26,042 nt of DNA from Sandaracinaceae bacterium (GCA_025056955.1 JANWYL010000008.1:1-26042); one strand, 5' to 3'; positions 7,656 through 15,280 are shown, counted from the stretch's first letter. Translations and numbers: made by a program. Notes: generated by a model not told the origin, from the sequence alone.

Positions 7656-8392
7656 GACGCGCTCCCTGCATTCAAAGCTGGACGCAAATGAGAAGAAATG
7701 GAAGCAGCCTCCTCCTTGAGGATTGCCCCTAGCTCCGCACCAACTTGAACCAAAAAGCCAAGGCTTTGCCGAAGTTCCGGTCGCCCAAGCGCAAAAATCA
7801 GCCCCATGGGACCAATACCTGCAATTTCCTTCTGCGAAGCACGGGCAAGCGCGAAGCCAAGCTTCCCAATCGTCCGCACTGCCTCTGGATCCAGCGTGCC
7901 CCCCTCCACAAGGAGCCGCAAGACTTCAATCTTATCGAGCACCAACTCAAGCACGTGCAAGGCCTCTGGCGAAGTCAAGCGCTCAAGGCAGTGCAGAAGG
8001 ATGCGCTGCCTTTGGTCGAGATCGATTCCCCTTTCTCCGAGGCGGCGGGCAATATCATCAAGCGCATCGACCACAACCCCCCCCAGTCCTTTGAGTGAAG
8101 TGGCGACAGAGATGAGCTCCTCAAGAGATTTGAGGACACTTGGTTCAGTGATCTTTTCGAGCAAATCGGCAAGTGCTTTTGCCCGCGCATCGATGTCAAT
8201 TCCTCGTTCTTGTAAATTGCGCGCCCATGCATCCATGGAGTCAATGGCTGTGGCTGCACCAGCTTTGGCCTGTATCAGCAAGGACTGGAGCTCAGCCTCA
8301 AGCGCCTTTTGCCTGGCTTCAATTCCCTCAAGCCGCTCCTCTATTCGACGTAAAATCGCAATCAATTCATCGCTGCGCGGGCCGGGCGTCAT
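7652..8392 (-). CDS. DUF1641 domain protein, sqr partner
   Basis: Helical protein of the DUF1641 family, whose genes often stand next to sulfide:quinone oxidoreductase or formate-dehydrogenase-like genes; the biochemical role is unknown. The first 45 residues form a charged coiled coil (RRIEERLEGIEARQKALEAE). Two internal segments both contain ERGID(I/L)D, so the middle may be a duplicated helical unit. The C-terminal part (GPMGLIFALGRPELRQSLGF and a following Leu-rich helix) is the DUF1641 signature. A TTG two codons upstream is possible, but the ATG at 8392 has AAAAGGA at good spacing. It overlaps sqr by 4 bases and follows the persulfide-dioxygenase gene in the same direction, so it is likely in one operon with both. 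Confidence 0.85.
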   Translation of the reverse strand: MTPGPRSDELIAILRRIEERLEGIEARQKALEAELQSLLIQAKAGAATAIDSMDAWARNLQERGIDIDARAKALADLLEKITEPSVLKSLEELISVATSLKGLGGVVVDALDDIARRLGERGIDLDQRQRILLHCLERLTSPEALHVLELVLDKIEVLRLLVEGGTLDPEAVRTIGKLGFALARASQKEIAGIGPMGLIFALGRPELRQSLGFLVQVGAELGAILKEEAASISSHLRPALNAGSAS

Positions 8393-8431
8393 GACCAAAT
8401 CCTTTTCAACTTGATCTGATTAACTCAATTT

Positions 8432-8441
8432 GTTGATCAAC
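8432..8441. repeat. 10-base perfect palindrome in the gap between two operon genes
   Basis: The sequence GTTGATCAAC equals its own reverse complement and lies just downstream of the stop of the persulfide-dioxygenase gene. A related half-site (TTGATC) lies 16 bases to its left at 8411-8416, so the arms could also pair as a TTGATC/GATCAA hairpin with an 18-base loop. It could be a regulator site or a processing hairpin, or chance. Confidence 0.35.
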
Positions 8442-8442
8442 C

Positions 8443-9330
8443 TTAATCTGAGAGGGGAGCACCTGTTCGATCCACTTTTCGGTTGAGATTCACAGGTAAG
8501 TTAAAGTAGGCAATACCATTCCCATGTTTTTCAGGCAAGCGCCCTCCATCCACGTTGACTTGCACGCTTTGATAGAGAAGCCTGGGCGCAGCAAGCTCCT
8601 TGTCTCGTGCAGTGCGGAAGCGCACAAATTCTTCCTTGGTTATCCCCATGCGAATGTGGGGGTTATTCGCCTTGGATGCCCCAATCGTGGTCTGCCACCG
8701 CACTGGCCTTCCATTGGGCAAGTAGTCATGGCCAGGGAAAACACGGGTTTCATCCGGCAAGCGATAGAGTTTCATCACAGAGTCATAAAGGGTGGCGGCA
8801 TCTCCCTTGGGGAAATCACAACGTCCAACCCCATAGTCATCCATGAAGAGCGCATCCCCCGTGAAGATCGCATCTTCGATCTTGTAGGTGACACATGCAG
8901 GGGTATGGCCAGGGGTTTCGATGACTTCGACTGCCAAGGTTCCAGCCTTGAGCACGTCGCCTTCCTTGACCAGAAGGTCGAATTGGCTCCCATCAGTCGC
9001 CAAGTTGGGCAAGTCAAAAAGGTGTTTGAAAGTTGCTTGGACTTCGCGAATGCGGTGGCCGATCACCACCTTGGCACCGTGACGGGCCTTGAGGAGTTGG
9101 GAGCCTGAAATGTGATCCGCATGGGCATGGGTCTCGAGGATGTAGTGAAGCTTGAGCCCATGCTCACGAATCATCGCACTGACCTTGTCCGCCGACTCTG
9201 TAAACGTATACGAACCCACCGGCTCGTAGTCGAGCACTGGATCGATGACAACGGCATCTTTGCTTGCTTCATCCCAAACCAAATAGGTAAGGGTGTAGGT
9301 GCGAGGATCAAAAAAGGCTTCAATCCGCAT
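8443..9330 (-). CDS. MBL-fold persulfide dioxygenase-like protein (ETHE1/Blh family)
   Basis: Metallo-beta-lactamase-fold enzyme, probably a mononuclear iron persulfide dioxygenase that oxidises glutathione persulfide to sulfite. Motifs: ETHAHADHISGSQ (66-78), TPGHTPACVTY (139-149), FTGDALFMDDYGVGRCDFP (156-174) and VFPGHDY (197-203). By comparison with ETHE1, His68, His142 and Asp159 are the expected iron ligands. The length (295 residues) and C-terminal extension fit the Blh-type (type II) branch better than short ETHE1. A strong ribosome binding site (AAGGAGG) precedes the ATG. It is the first gene of an apparent operon with DUF1641 and sqr, matching sulfide oxidation: SQR makes the persulfide and this enzyme consumes it. 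A plain glyoxalase II function is less likely in this context. Confidence 0.87.
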   Translation of the reverse strand: MRIEAFFDPRTYTLTYLVWDEASKDAVVIDPVLDYEPVGSYTFTESADKVSAMIREHGLKLHYILETHAHADHISGSQLLKARHGAKVVIGHRIREVQATFKHLFDLPNLATDGSQFDLLVKEGDVLKAGTLAVEVIETPGHTPACVTYKIEDAIFTGDALFMDDYGVGRCDFPKGDAATLYDSVMKLYRLPDETRVFPGHDYLPNGRPVRWQTTIGASKANNPHIRMGITKEEFVRFRTARDKELAAPRLLYQSVQVNVDGGRLPEKHGNGIAYFNLPVNLNRKVDRTGAPLSD

Positions 9331-9359
9331 GGTTCCTCCTTGTGAAACGAAAGTGATAA

Positions 9360-9400
9360 CATGTTAAACATGCGCAACACTCGAACGTTTGCGCAACACT
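9360..9400 (-). promoter_or_regulatory. Operator-like palindrome and direct repeats upstream of the sulfide operon
   Basis: About 30 bases upstream of the persulfide-dioxygenase start there is a palindrome, CATGTTAAACATG (9360-9372), with 6-base arms around one central base. It abuts an 11-base direct repeat, TGCGCAACACT, at 9371-9381 and 9390-9400, giving a 19-base period (nearly two helical turns, same face of DNA). This arrangement suits a dimeric or tandem-binding transcription factor controlling sulfide oxidation. No clear -35/-10 pair was found, so the regulator and exact promoter are unknown. Confidence 0.5.
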
Positions 9401-9482
9401 ACCTTTTCGCACATATCGTGCCGGACTTTACCGATGTAAGCCGAGAGTTGTCTCACAAAGAACCAGAGACGTGAAACGTCAT

Positions 9483-9528
9483 GCACATCATGTTTCATTA
9501 CCGCTAAAACAATGAAACGAAGATGTGC
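9483..9528. repeat. Imperfect inverted repeat in the 272-base region before the sulfide operon
   Basis: The left arm GCACATCATGTTTCAT (9483-9498) pairs with the right arm ATGAAACGAAGATGTGC (9512-9528): the outer 7 bases and inner 6 bases match exactly, with a short internal mismatch, and a 13-base loop. GAAAC and GTTTC motifs recur nearby. It could be a regulator site, a hairpin in a leader RNA, or the end of the upstream cytochrome-like gene's transcript. No long T tract follows in either direction. The rest of 9331-9602 holds no convincing gene. Confidence 0.45.
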
Positions 9529-9602
9529 CACGATTTGATCGCAACCCAAGGGGAGAAGCGTTGTCACCCCTCTCTATGGCTGCGACTGTGATGTGAGCTT
9601 AT

Positions 9603-10601
9603 TCAGTCAGCATGCGCGCCTTGGCGAATCCATTCGACAATGGCCTGGACAGCAAAAGGACCTAGCCCCCATGGTGGCATCCGGGCACCGCAAGAAGGGT
9701 TAGGACCAACCTTTTCGACAAGCAAGGACTCATCGGGCCGAGAAGGGACAACGAATCGGCGCCTGCCGCATGTTTCACTGGAGAGGCCCCTTGTCAGTCG
9801 TTCATAAGCGCTCGCCTGATCGGAAAGGTCCAATTGTGCTGCCGCCTCAGGTCCTCGATGGCAACCGCTTACGGCGCAAGAAGGAAGCATGATTTTGCTG
9901 TGGATCGCGCTCCACTTGGGCTCCACCTGCAAGTCGCGGCGCGGCACCGTGTCTCCCACACTCTGACAAGTGCCACTCATCTCATCGCAGCTTCGGGTAA
10001 TTTCGCAGTCCATGTCGCTGCGGCAAGGGGGGGGAGAGGCAAAAGCCGTTCGTTCCACAACGGGCGAAGCGCAAGCAAGCCACGTGTGGAGAATTTCAAC
10101 GCCTTCGGGGCTCTGGATGCTTGGAAGGGGCACGCCCTCCGGATCATTGGCATCAGCAAAGCGGCGAAACATCGATGCCGCATTTCGCAAGTCCGGAATG
10201 CGCCCGTGGCTTCGAGGCGGCATCGAACCATCGAGGACCGAGGCGTAGATCGCGTCGCGATGGCGCCGAATGGTCTGGACTGCGCGAAAAAGGCGCTTGA
10301 GCGCTTGGCCCTCGTCAGGGTAGCCATCGATTGGGAGGGGATCAAAAACGAGGTCAGCTGGTGCACCAAAGCGAGGAGCGCGCTCACGAGGCATTTGGGT
10401 GTGGCAGTAGGAATCGCCACCGCATGAAGCGATAAGAAGCGCCTGGCCCTCGTAAGCTGGAAGCCCATCGCTTGTATAGGCGATGCGCTTGGCTTTTGCC
10501 ATGTCTTCTGGGGTGCATCGATCCGCCACCCTGGGAGGGCAAGCCGCACACAAAAAGCCGACCAAAAACACGATGAAGATGTGCCCAACGCACCTTCTCA
10601 T
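9603..10601 (-). CDS. Putative lipoprotein with two cytochrome-c-like domains and atypical heme motifs
   Basis: Predicted lipoprotein: Arg-rich start, hydrophobic segment and LCAAC at about 17-21. Two regions look like small c-type cytochrome domains. The first has C60-x5-C66-H67 with a later Met in GSMPPRSHG; the second has C242-x4-C247-H248 (SCAVSGCHRG) followed by ARMPPWG and IVEWIRQGA, which closely matches the distal-Met and final helix of many periplasmic c-type cytochromes. Canonical heme c sites are CxxCH, so heme attachment here would need non-standard spacing or may not occur. A Cys-rich insert (about 193-212, CRSDMDC...CDEMSGTC) separates the domains. The frame also opens at a TTG at 10610; the ATG at 10601 gives a better signal peptide, but neither has an ideal ribosome binding site. 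Divergent from the response regulator gene. Confidence 0.72.
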   Translation of the reverse strand: MRRCVGHIFIVFLVGFLCAACPPRVADRCTPEDMAKAKRIAYTSDGLPAYEGQALLIASCGGDSYCHTQMPRERAPRFGAPADLVFDPLPIDGYPDEGQALKRLFRAVQTIRRHRDAIYASVLDGSMPPRSHGRIPDLRNAASMFRRFADANDPEGVPLPSIQSPEGVEILHTWLACASPVVERTAFASPPPCRSDMDCEITRSCDEMSGTCQSVGDTVPRRDLQVEPKWSAIHSKIMLPSCAVSGCHRGPEAAAQLDLSDQASAYERLTRGLSSETCGRRRFVVPSRPDESLLVEKVGPNPSCGARMPPWGLGPFAVQAIVEWIRQGAHAD

Positions 10602-10687
10602 CACTCCCAAAACTCATGCGAAGGCAAGCTGAGGTCAAGGAACCCGAGGATTGACAGCAGCCGAAGTTCCGTCGACCATGGGAGCCC

Positions 10688-11086
10688 ATGGACCCAAACT
10701 CAGAAAAACCAACAGAAAGACCAAAGGTGCTGGTCGTGGATGATGACTTTGACATTCTTGCGATGCTCGGCCGTCTGCTGAGGCGGATGGACTTTGAAGT
10801 GCATGAGGCGGCAGACGGCGAAGAGGCCTTGCGCCTTGTGCGTTCCATTCGCCCAAGGCTTGTGATCCTCGACGTGATGATGCCCAAGATGAGCGGCTGG
10901 GAGGTGTGCCGTGCGATTCGGGAAGACCCCTCAATCGCAGACACCCGCGTCCTCATGCTAACTGGGATTGGGGAACGCCTCAATGAGATGACTTCGCCGC
11001 TTTATGGCGCAGACGATTTCATCGATAAGCCCTTTGATGTCGATGATTTCAAGGCGCGGGTTCTCGCTTTGATTGGTGAGCGATGA
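10688..11086 (+). CDS. Receiver-only response regulator
   Basis: Stand-alone CheY/Spo0F-like receiver domain. Acidic Asp18-20 (VVDDDFD), phospho-acceptor Asp62 (LVILDVMMPKMSG), Thr92 (LMLTGIG) and Lys114 (DKPFD) are all in place, so it should be phosphorylatable. There is no output domain; such proteins act by protein-protein contact or in phosphorelays. No histidine kinase gene is in the window. Its stop overlaps the start of the following lipoprotein gene as ATGA, suggesting joint translation. GGGAG lies close before the ATG. An upstream TTGACA (10651-10656) is a possible -35 element, without a good -10. Confidence 0.9.
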   Translation: MDPNSEKPTERPKVLVVDDDFDILAMLGRLLRRMDFEVHEAADGEEALRLVRSIRPRLVILDVMMPKMSGWEVCRAIREDPSIADTRVLMLTGIGERLNEMTSPLYGADDFIDKPFDVDDFKARVLALIGER

Positions 11087-11466
11087 GAGAAAGCAGGCCC
11101 CAGAGGTCCACGTTTCGGACACTCGTTGCGGTTGGCACGTTGATTGTGGGATGCGAAAAAAACTCACCAACACGGCCCAACCCTTTTTCCTGCGAAACCT
11201 CATGCTGGGCACTCAGCCAAAAGCTTGATGAGTGGTTTGTGAAATGCACCCATAACCCCCTGGCCTTGCCGAACACCATTTCAACTGAGGATTCGATAAA
11301 AAGGCTTGGCTGCTGCGAAGAAGCGTCAAGGCTTGCGCTTCGCCTTTGCCCCAACCCCTTCACCAAGGCCTGCGCCCAAAAGTGGATCATCAGTTGCGAG
11401 CACCACGCCTTGTCCTCCGAGCGGCGCTCGGCCACTCCTTTGGACTCGCATGAAGAGGCCATGTAG
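11083..11466 (+). CDS. Small Cys-rich putative lipoprotein
   Basis: Not recognised as a known family. A basic N-terminus and hydrophobic segment (about 13-23) end in IVGC, a plausible lipobox with Cys24. Eight further Cys (near 37, 41, 55, 77, 78, 89, 97 and 105) in about 70 residues suggest a compact disulfide-bonded domain outside the cytoplasm. The start overlaps the receiver stop by 4 bases (ATGA), so both are probably made together. An alternative start or a non-lipidated secreted form cannot be excluded. The coding frame ends 41 bases before the convergent maiA stop. Confidence 0.65.
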   Translation: MRESRPQRSTFRTLVAVGTLIVGCEKNSPTRPNPFSCETSCWALSQKLDEWFVKCTHNPLALPNTISTEDSIKRLGCCEEASRLALRLCPNPFTKACAQKWIISCEHHALSSERRSATPLDSHEEAM

Positions 11467-11507
11467 CGAGGGCTTCGCGCAAGGCCAAAAAAGGCCACCT
11501 ACCAAGT

Positions 11508-12197
11508 TTAGGTGGGCTCGTAATCCGGCTGCCGTTCTGGTCGAGCGCTTTCAAAGGCGGGGTGACTTGCGAGATTGGCTTCGATGGCGAGCAAAGTCGG
11601 GTAGGGCGAAAGGTCCACTTCAAAACGCCGTGCCGAAGTGAGTTGAGGGACGATGAACACATCAGCAACCGTGATCTCGTCTCCAATTGCATAGCGCCCG
11701 GCGCTTTCGCGGACGCGCTCCTCGAGCGCTTGAAGGCCGATACGATTGAAGTGCTGAGCATGCTTGAGGCCAGCGCCAGGCACGAGGGCATCGATCATGC
11801 GGGTGGGAGTGAGGTTTTGGTGAGGCTGAATGCCGCTATTGATGATTTCGACAAGCTCCCGTGCACGGGCCCGCCAAAAGGGATCGCGCGGAAACAAGGG
11901 AGGCTCAGGGAAAAGCTCCTCGAGGAATTCGATGATCGCCACCGATTGGGCGATCACGCGGCGCTCGCCTCTCCAAGTGAACTCCAGAGCCGGCACCTGC
12001 TCCATTGGATTCCGGGCATGATGCTCGCTGCTCCGCTGCTCTCCCCCACCGCGGATGAGGTGCACTGGAACGTACTCATATGGAATGCCTTTGAAGGCAA
12101 GGGCAATCCGAACGCGATAGCTCGCAGAACTCCGGTAGTAGTTGTAGAGTCGCAAAGGGAGCTGAAGATCGCTTGCCATCGCGGTGAAATAAACCAT
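11508..12197 (-). CDS. maiA: Maleylacetoacetate isomerase (zeta-class glutathione transferase)
   Basis: Glutathione-dependent isomerase converting maleylacetoacetate to fumarylacetoacetate in tyrosine/homogentisate breakdown. The N-terminal thioredoxin-like domain has YYRSSASYRVRIAL (20-33), the zeta-class active-site motif with Ala where many members have Cys. NPMEQVPALE (63-72, with the cis-Pro) and QSVAIIEFLEE (84-94) form the glutathione site. The C-terminal helical domain contains VADVFIVPQL and the family-typical ending. Met7 (12179) is an alternative start; neither has a clear ribosome binding site. Divergent from hppD-hmgA, whose products make its substrate, which strongly supports the assignment. 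No fumarylacetoacetase gene is in the window. Confidence 0.92.
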   Translation of the reverse strand: MVYFTAMASDLQLPLRLYNYYRSSASYRVRIALAFKGIPYEYVPVHLIRGGGEQRSSEHHARNPMEQVPALEFTWRGERRVIAQSVAIIEFLEELFPEPPLFPRDPFWRARARELVEIINSGIQPHQNLTPTRMIDALVPGAGLKHAQHFNRIGLQALEERVRESAGRYAIGDEITVADVFIVPQLTSARRFEVDLSPYPTLLAIEANLASHPAFESARPERQPDYEPT

Positions 12198-12316
12198 GTT
12201 TTTTGATCTGGGCCAAGAGGAATAAGCCTCATTTGGGCACTTCGGTATCTCAAAGTTCTGTGCAAGGAATCACACAACCAGGCTGATTTTTTGTTTTTTT
12301 TTGGCACGAATCATAT
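12198..12316. promoter_or_regulatory. Divergent promoter region of the tyrosine-catabolism genes
   Basis: The 119 bases between maiA and hppD must carry both promoters. They include a T-rich tract at 12287-12302 and an A/T-rich CATATATG at the hppD start. No perfect operator or clear -35/-10 pair was recognised, and neither gene has a strong ribosome binding site. Confidence 0.35.
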
Positions 12317-13507
12317 ATGACCCATCGCGAGTCCCTTCGGATCCTGCGTCTCGAAGCCATTCATTTCTACGTGGGTAACCTCGAGAGAACGGCCCGCTTG
12401 CTCAGCGAGCAATTGGATTTTGCTGAGGTGGGCCGAAGCAACCCTGAAAGCGAGGCCAAAAGCCAACAGCGTTCGCTCGTCTTCGAAGCGGGAGAGACAC
12501 GCATGCTCGTGAGCACCCCACTTGGTCCAAACAGCCGGGCCGCTCGCTGGTTGCGCAAGCATCCAGATGGCGTTGGCTCTGTGATTTTTGAGGTTGAGGA
12601 CATTTCCCACACCTTTGACCTTCTCGATAGGCGAGGCGGAACACCCATCACAGACATCACCGCTTGGGAAGGTGATCAAGGCACCTTCCGCACCTTTGCA
12701 ATCACAACACCCCTCGCCAACACCCATTTTCGATTCGTCGAAAGGCACAACTACCGTGGTCTCTACCCAGGGATTGAATCCCATCACCAAGCGCGCGGGG
12801 GCAAAAATGCCTTTCGTTTTGGGCGCATCGATCACATCACGTGCAACTTTGAAACAATGGCACCGGCCCTTCTTTGGATGGAGCATGTGCTTGGATTCGA
12901 GCGCTTTTGGGATGTGGCCTTTCACACAGACGACGTTGTGCGTGAGCAAGAGGCAAAGGGTGCCTCTCCTTACGTCAAGCATGGCTCAGGTCTGCGCTCA
13001 GTGGTGATGTGGGATCCCCGCTCGGGCGTAAAACTCGCAAACAACGAAGCGTTGCGCCCCCATTTTCGTGCATCTCAAATCCACATTTTCTGTGAAGACC
13101 AAGGTGGCCCTGGGGTTCAGCACGCGGCACTCACCACCGAAAACATCATCGCCGCCGTTCGCGGCATGCGTGCCCGTGGGGTTGAATTCATGCCCACCCC
13201 TGGGGCCTACTACGACGCCCTGCCAGAACGCCTCAATCGCATCGGTGTCGGAACCATCGAAGAAGCGCTTGATGTGTTGCGAGAGCTCGAGATCCTTGTT
13301 GATGGCAACACCAGGCAAAAGTACATGCTTCAGATCTTTTCGAAAGAATTCGCAAGCCTCTTTGGAGATCCCAAAGGGGGGCCATTTTTCTTTGAGTTCA
13401 TCGAGCGCAAGGGAGATCAGGGCTTTGGCGCTGGAAATTTCCGGGCCCTTTTTGAAAGCATCGAGCGCGAGCAACAAGCTCAAGGACGTGTTGAGGGAGC
13501 AGCATGA
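12317..13507 (+). CDS. hppD: 4-hydroxyphenylpyruvate dioxygenase
   Basis: Non-heme Fe(II) dioxygenase converting 4-hydroxyphenylpyruvate to homogentisate, step two of tyrosine breakdown. Two vicinal-oxygen-chelate halves are visible, about 10-145 and 165-375. The iron ligands are His173 (GRIDHITCNF), His269 (GPGVQHAALTT) and Glu360 (GPFFFEFIERKGDQGFG). The C-terminal gate helix (GNFRALFESIEREQ) is present, so the enzyme looks intact. Length (396 residues) is normal for bacterial and animal-type members. Its stop overlaps the hmgA start as ATGA, a tight two-gene operon for consecutive steps. Confidence 0.97.
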   Translation: MTHRESLRILRLEAIHFYVGNLERTARLLSEQLDFAEVGRSNPESEAKSQQRSLVFEAGETRMLVSTPLGPNSRAARWLRKHPDGVGSVIFEVEDISHTFDLLDRRGGTPITDITAWEGDQGTFRTFAITTPLANTHFRFVERHNYRGLYPGIESHHQARGGKNAFRFGRIDHITCNFETMAPALLWMEHVLGFERFWDVAFHTDDVVREQEAKGASPYVKHGSGLRSVVMWDPRSGVKLANNEALRPHFRASQIHIFCEDQGGPGVQHAALTTENIIAAVRGMRARGVEFMPTPGAYYDALPERLNRIGVGTIEEALDVLRELEILVDGNTRQKYMLQIFSKEFASLFGDPKGGPFFFEFIERKGDQGFGAGNFRALFESIEREQQAQGRVEGAA

Positions 13508-14667
13508 TCGATCGGATGGCGGTTGGTGATTATCCTCCAAAACATCACATCCAACACCGTGGTGCAGATGGCTCCTTGCGATGGGAGCACTGCATCACGC
13601 AATTTGGCTTCGATGGTCCATACACCATCACCTATCACCTTCACCGACCTCACGAGCAGGAGCCTATCGATATTCACGTGGGGTGGAAGGTGCCTCCAAG
13701 CGATGCACCCTCTCCACCCCTCCTCCGTCGCCATTTTCGAAGCCTAGAGCTTCCGGAGGGTGGAACGCCGGTTGAAGCGCGCACCCCTCTGCTCTTTTCC
13801 AAAGACTTGGTGATCGGTATTGCTCGCCCAACCAAAGATGACCCTTTCTATTTCCTCGATGCCGATGCCGACACCCTGATTTTTGTGCACCAAGGGAAAG
13901 GCTTGCTTCGCACCCTTTTGGGTGATGTGCCTTTTAACACCCATGACTACGTCTATATCCCTCGGGGAATTCTTCATCGCTTTTTGCTTGAGGGACCCCA
14001 AGCATGGCTTGTGATCGAACTCAAAGGGGGCCTTACCATTCCCTCTCAATTCCGCAATGCGAGCGGGCAACTGCGAATGGATGCACCCTATTGCCATCGC
14101 GACTTCGTTCGCCCCCGCTTCAACGGGCCACTGGATGAGGGCATTCGCGAGCTTGTGGTCAAGCGCCGCGACCGCTTCCATGCCTATCGCGTGCCTCATT
14201 CCCCCCTCGATGTGGTTGGGTGGGACGGCAGTGTCTGGCCCTGGGCCTTTCCCATCCTCGCTTTTCAACCTCGGGTTTCGAGCATCCATTTGCCCCCCAC
14301 GTGGCATGGAACTTTCGCTGCGCGCGGCGCCCTCATTTGCTCTTTTGTGCCGCGCAAGCTTGATTTTCACCCCCAGGCCATCCCAGCTCCCTATCCGCAC
14401 TCGAGCGTCGATGTCGATGAGGTGATTTTTTACGTCGACGGTCAATTCATCTCCCGAAAAGGAATTGGGCCAGGCTCGATTTCTTTTCATCCCGCAGGCC
14501 TTCCCCACGGCCCACATCCTGGTGCTTACGAAGCGAGCATCGGTCGAAGCGAGGTATTTGAGCTTGCCGTGATGCTCGATTGCTATGCTCCCCTCACCCC
14601 AACAGAGGCTGCGCTTGCGGTCGAGGATCCTGCCTATCCCACAAGTTTTAGCGAACGCACTTCTTAA
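13504..14667 (+). CDS. hmgA: Homogentisate 1,2-dioxygenase
   Basis: Fe(II) ring-cleaving enzyme turning homogentisate into maleylacetoacetate. It is a cupin-type protein: an N-terminal beta domain (ADTLIFVHQGKGLLRTLLGD, then YVYIPRGILHRF) and a C-terminal catalytic beta domain with PYPHSSVDVDEVIFYVDG and SFHPAGLPHGPHPGAY, which carry the expected His/acid/His metal site. At 387 residues it is shorter than the human enzyme (445) but like a common bacterial subgroup. Coupled to hppD by a 4-base overlap and functionally to the divergent maiA. Confidence 0.93.
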   Translation: MIDRMAVGDYPPKHHIQHRGADGSLRWEHCITQFGFDGPYTITYHLHRPHEQEPIDIHVGWKVPPSDAPSPPLLRRHFRSLELPEGGTPVEARTPLLFSKDLVIGIARPTKDDPFYFLDADADTLIFVHQGKGLLRTLLGDVPFNTHDYVYIPRGILHRFLLEGPQAWLVIELKGGLTIPSQFRNASGQLRMDAPYCHRDFVRPRFNGPLDEGIRELVVKRRDRFHAYRVPHSPLDVVGWDGSVWPWAFPILAFQPRVSSIHLPPTWHGTFAARGALICSFVPRKLDFHPQAIPAPYPHSSVDVDEVIFYVDGQFISRKGIGPGSISFHPAGLPHGPHPGAYEASIGRSEVFELAVMLDCYAPLTPTEAALAVEDPAYPTSFSERTS

Positions 14668-14692
14668 AACCCCGCTTACACTGCCTTATGCC

Positions 14693-15280
14693 ATGGACTC
14701 AAAAGACGAAAAAGAAGAGCCCCCTTTTGACGGCCCTCCGCCCTTTGAGATCGAGCGTGATGCCACTCACATCGCCCGCTGGGAAGCAGCTGAAGAGGGG
14801 GCAGAACTTCTCCGCGAAGGCGAAATCGACTTGGCCATTGCTGAGCTCAAAAAGGTCATTGAAAAAGACTCGCAAAATGAGTACGCTTGCTTCTTTTTGG
14901 GTGCTGCATATTTCGAAAAAGGCGACTTCGAGCGTGCCCTCAAAGCCTACTACGAGGCACTTCGGATCGCCCCTCGCTACCTTGGGGCCCTGGTCGGTGC
15001 TGGTCATTGCCTAAGGCTTCTTGGCAAGCACGACCAGGCCATTCGAGTTGGAAAGGAAGTGCTCCTTCAGCGCAAAGAAGACCCAGATGCCCTCTATTTG
15101 CTTGCCCTCACCTACCTTGCCAAAGGTGAGCGCTCCCAAAGCAAGGAATACCTCAAGCGCTTCCTTGCAACCAACCCTGAGCTCGAAGTGGCCAAAGAAG
15201 CCGAAGGCTTGATCGCCATTCTCGAAGGGCGCATTGATGGTGTCCTGCCCGACCCCCCTAAGCCTTTTGGTAGCTCTTGA
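14693..15280 (+). CDS. Tetratricopeptide repeat protein
   Basis: Soluble protein of about four TPR units spanning residues 30-178, for example ELLREGEIDLAIAELKKVIE, GAAYFEKGDFERALKAYYEA and GHCLRLLGKHDQAIR. No signal peptide or catalytic motif is seen; the first 20 residues are acidic and Pro-rich. It probably acts as a protein-binding scaffold of unknown partner. The frame is open from 14585, inside hmgA, but the Met at 14693 starts 25 bases after the hmgA stop and removes an unconvincing basic leader. No clear ribosome binding site, so the start is moderate. It could be co-transcribed with hppD-hmgA by position only. Confidence 0.82.
   Translation: MDSKDEKEEPPFDGPPPFEIERDATHIARWEAAEEGAELLREGEIDLAIAELKKVIEKDSQNEYACFFLGAAYFEKGDFERALKAYYEALRIAPRYLGALVGAGHCLRLLGKHDQAIRVGKEVLLQRKEDPDALYLLALTYLAKGERSQSKEYLKRFLATNPELEVAKEAEGLIAILEGRIDGVLPDPPKPFGSS

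Noticed and set aside
9364..9567. 67-residue open frame on the minus strand upstream of the sulfide operon
   Set aside because: No ribosome binding site or recognisable motif, and it covers the palindromes and repeats that look regulatory.
11495..11515. CCACCT/AGGTGG hairpin at the end of maiA
   Set aside because: Only 6 base pairs with no T tract on either side; may be chance.
13744..14517. 257-residue minus-strand open frame
   Set aside because: Lies wholly opposite hmgA, whose motifs are unmistakable.
14585..14692. Upstream extension of the TPR protein at 14693
   Set aside because: Overlaps hmgA and adds a non-homologous basic leader; the later Met fits better.
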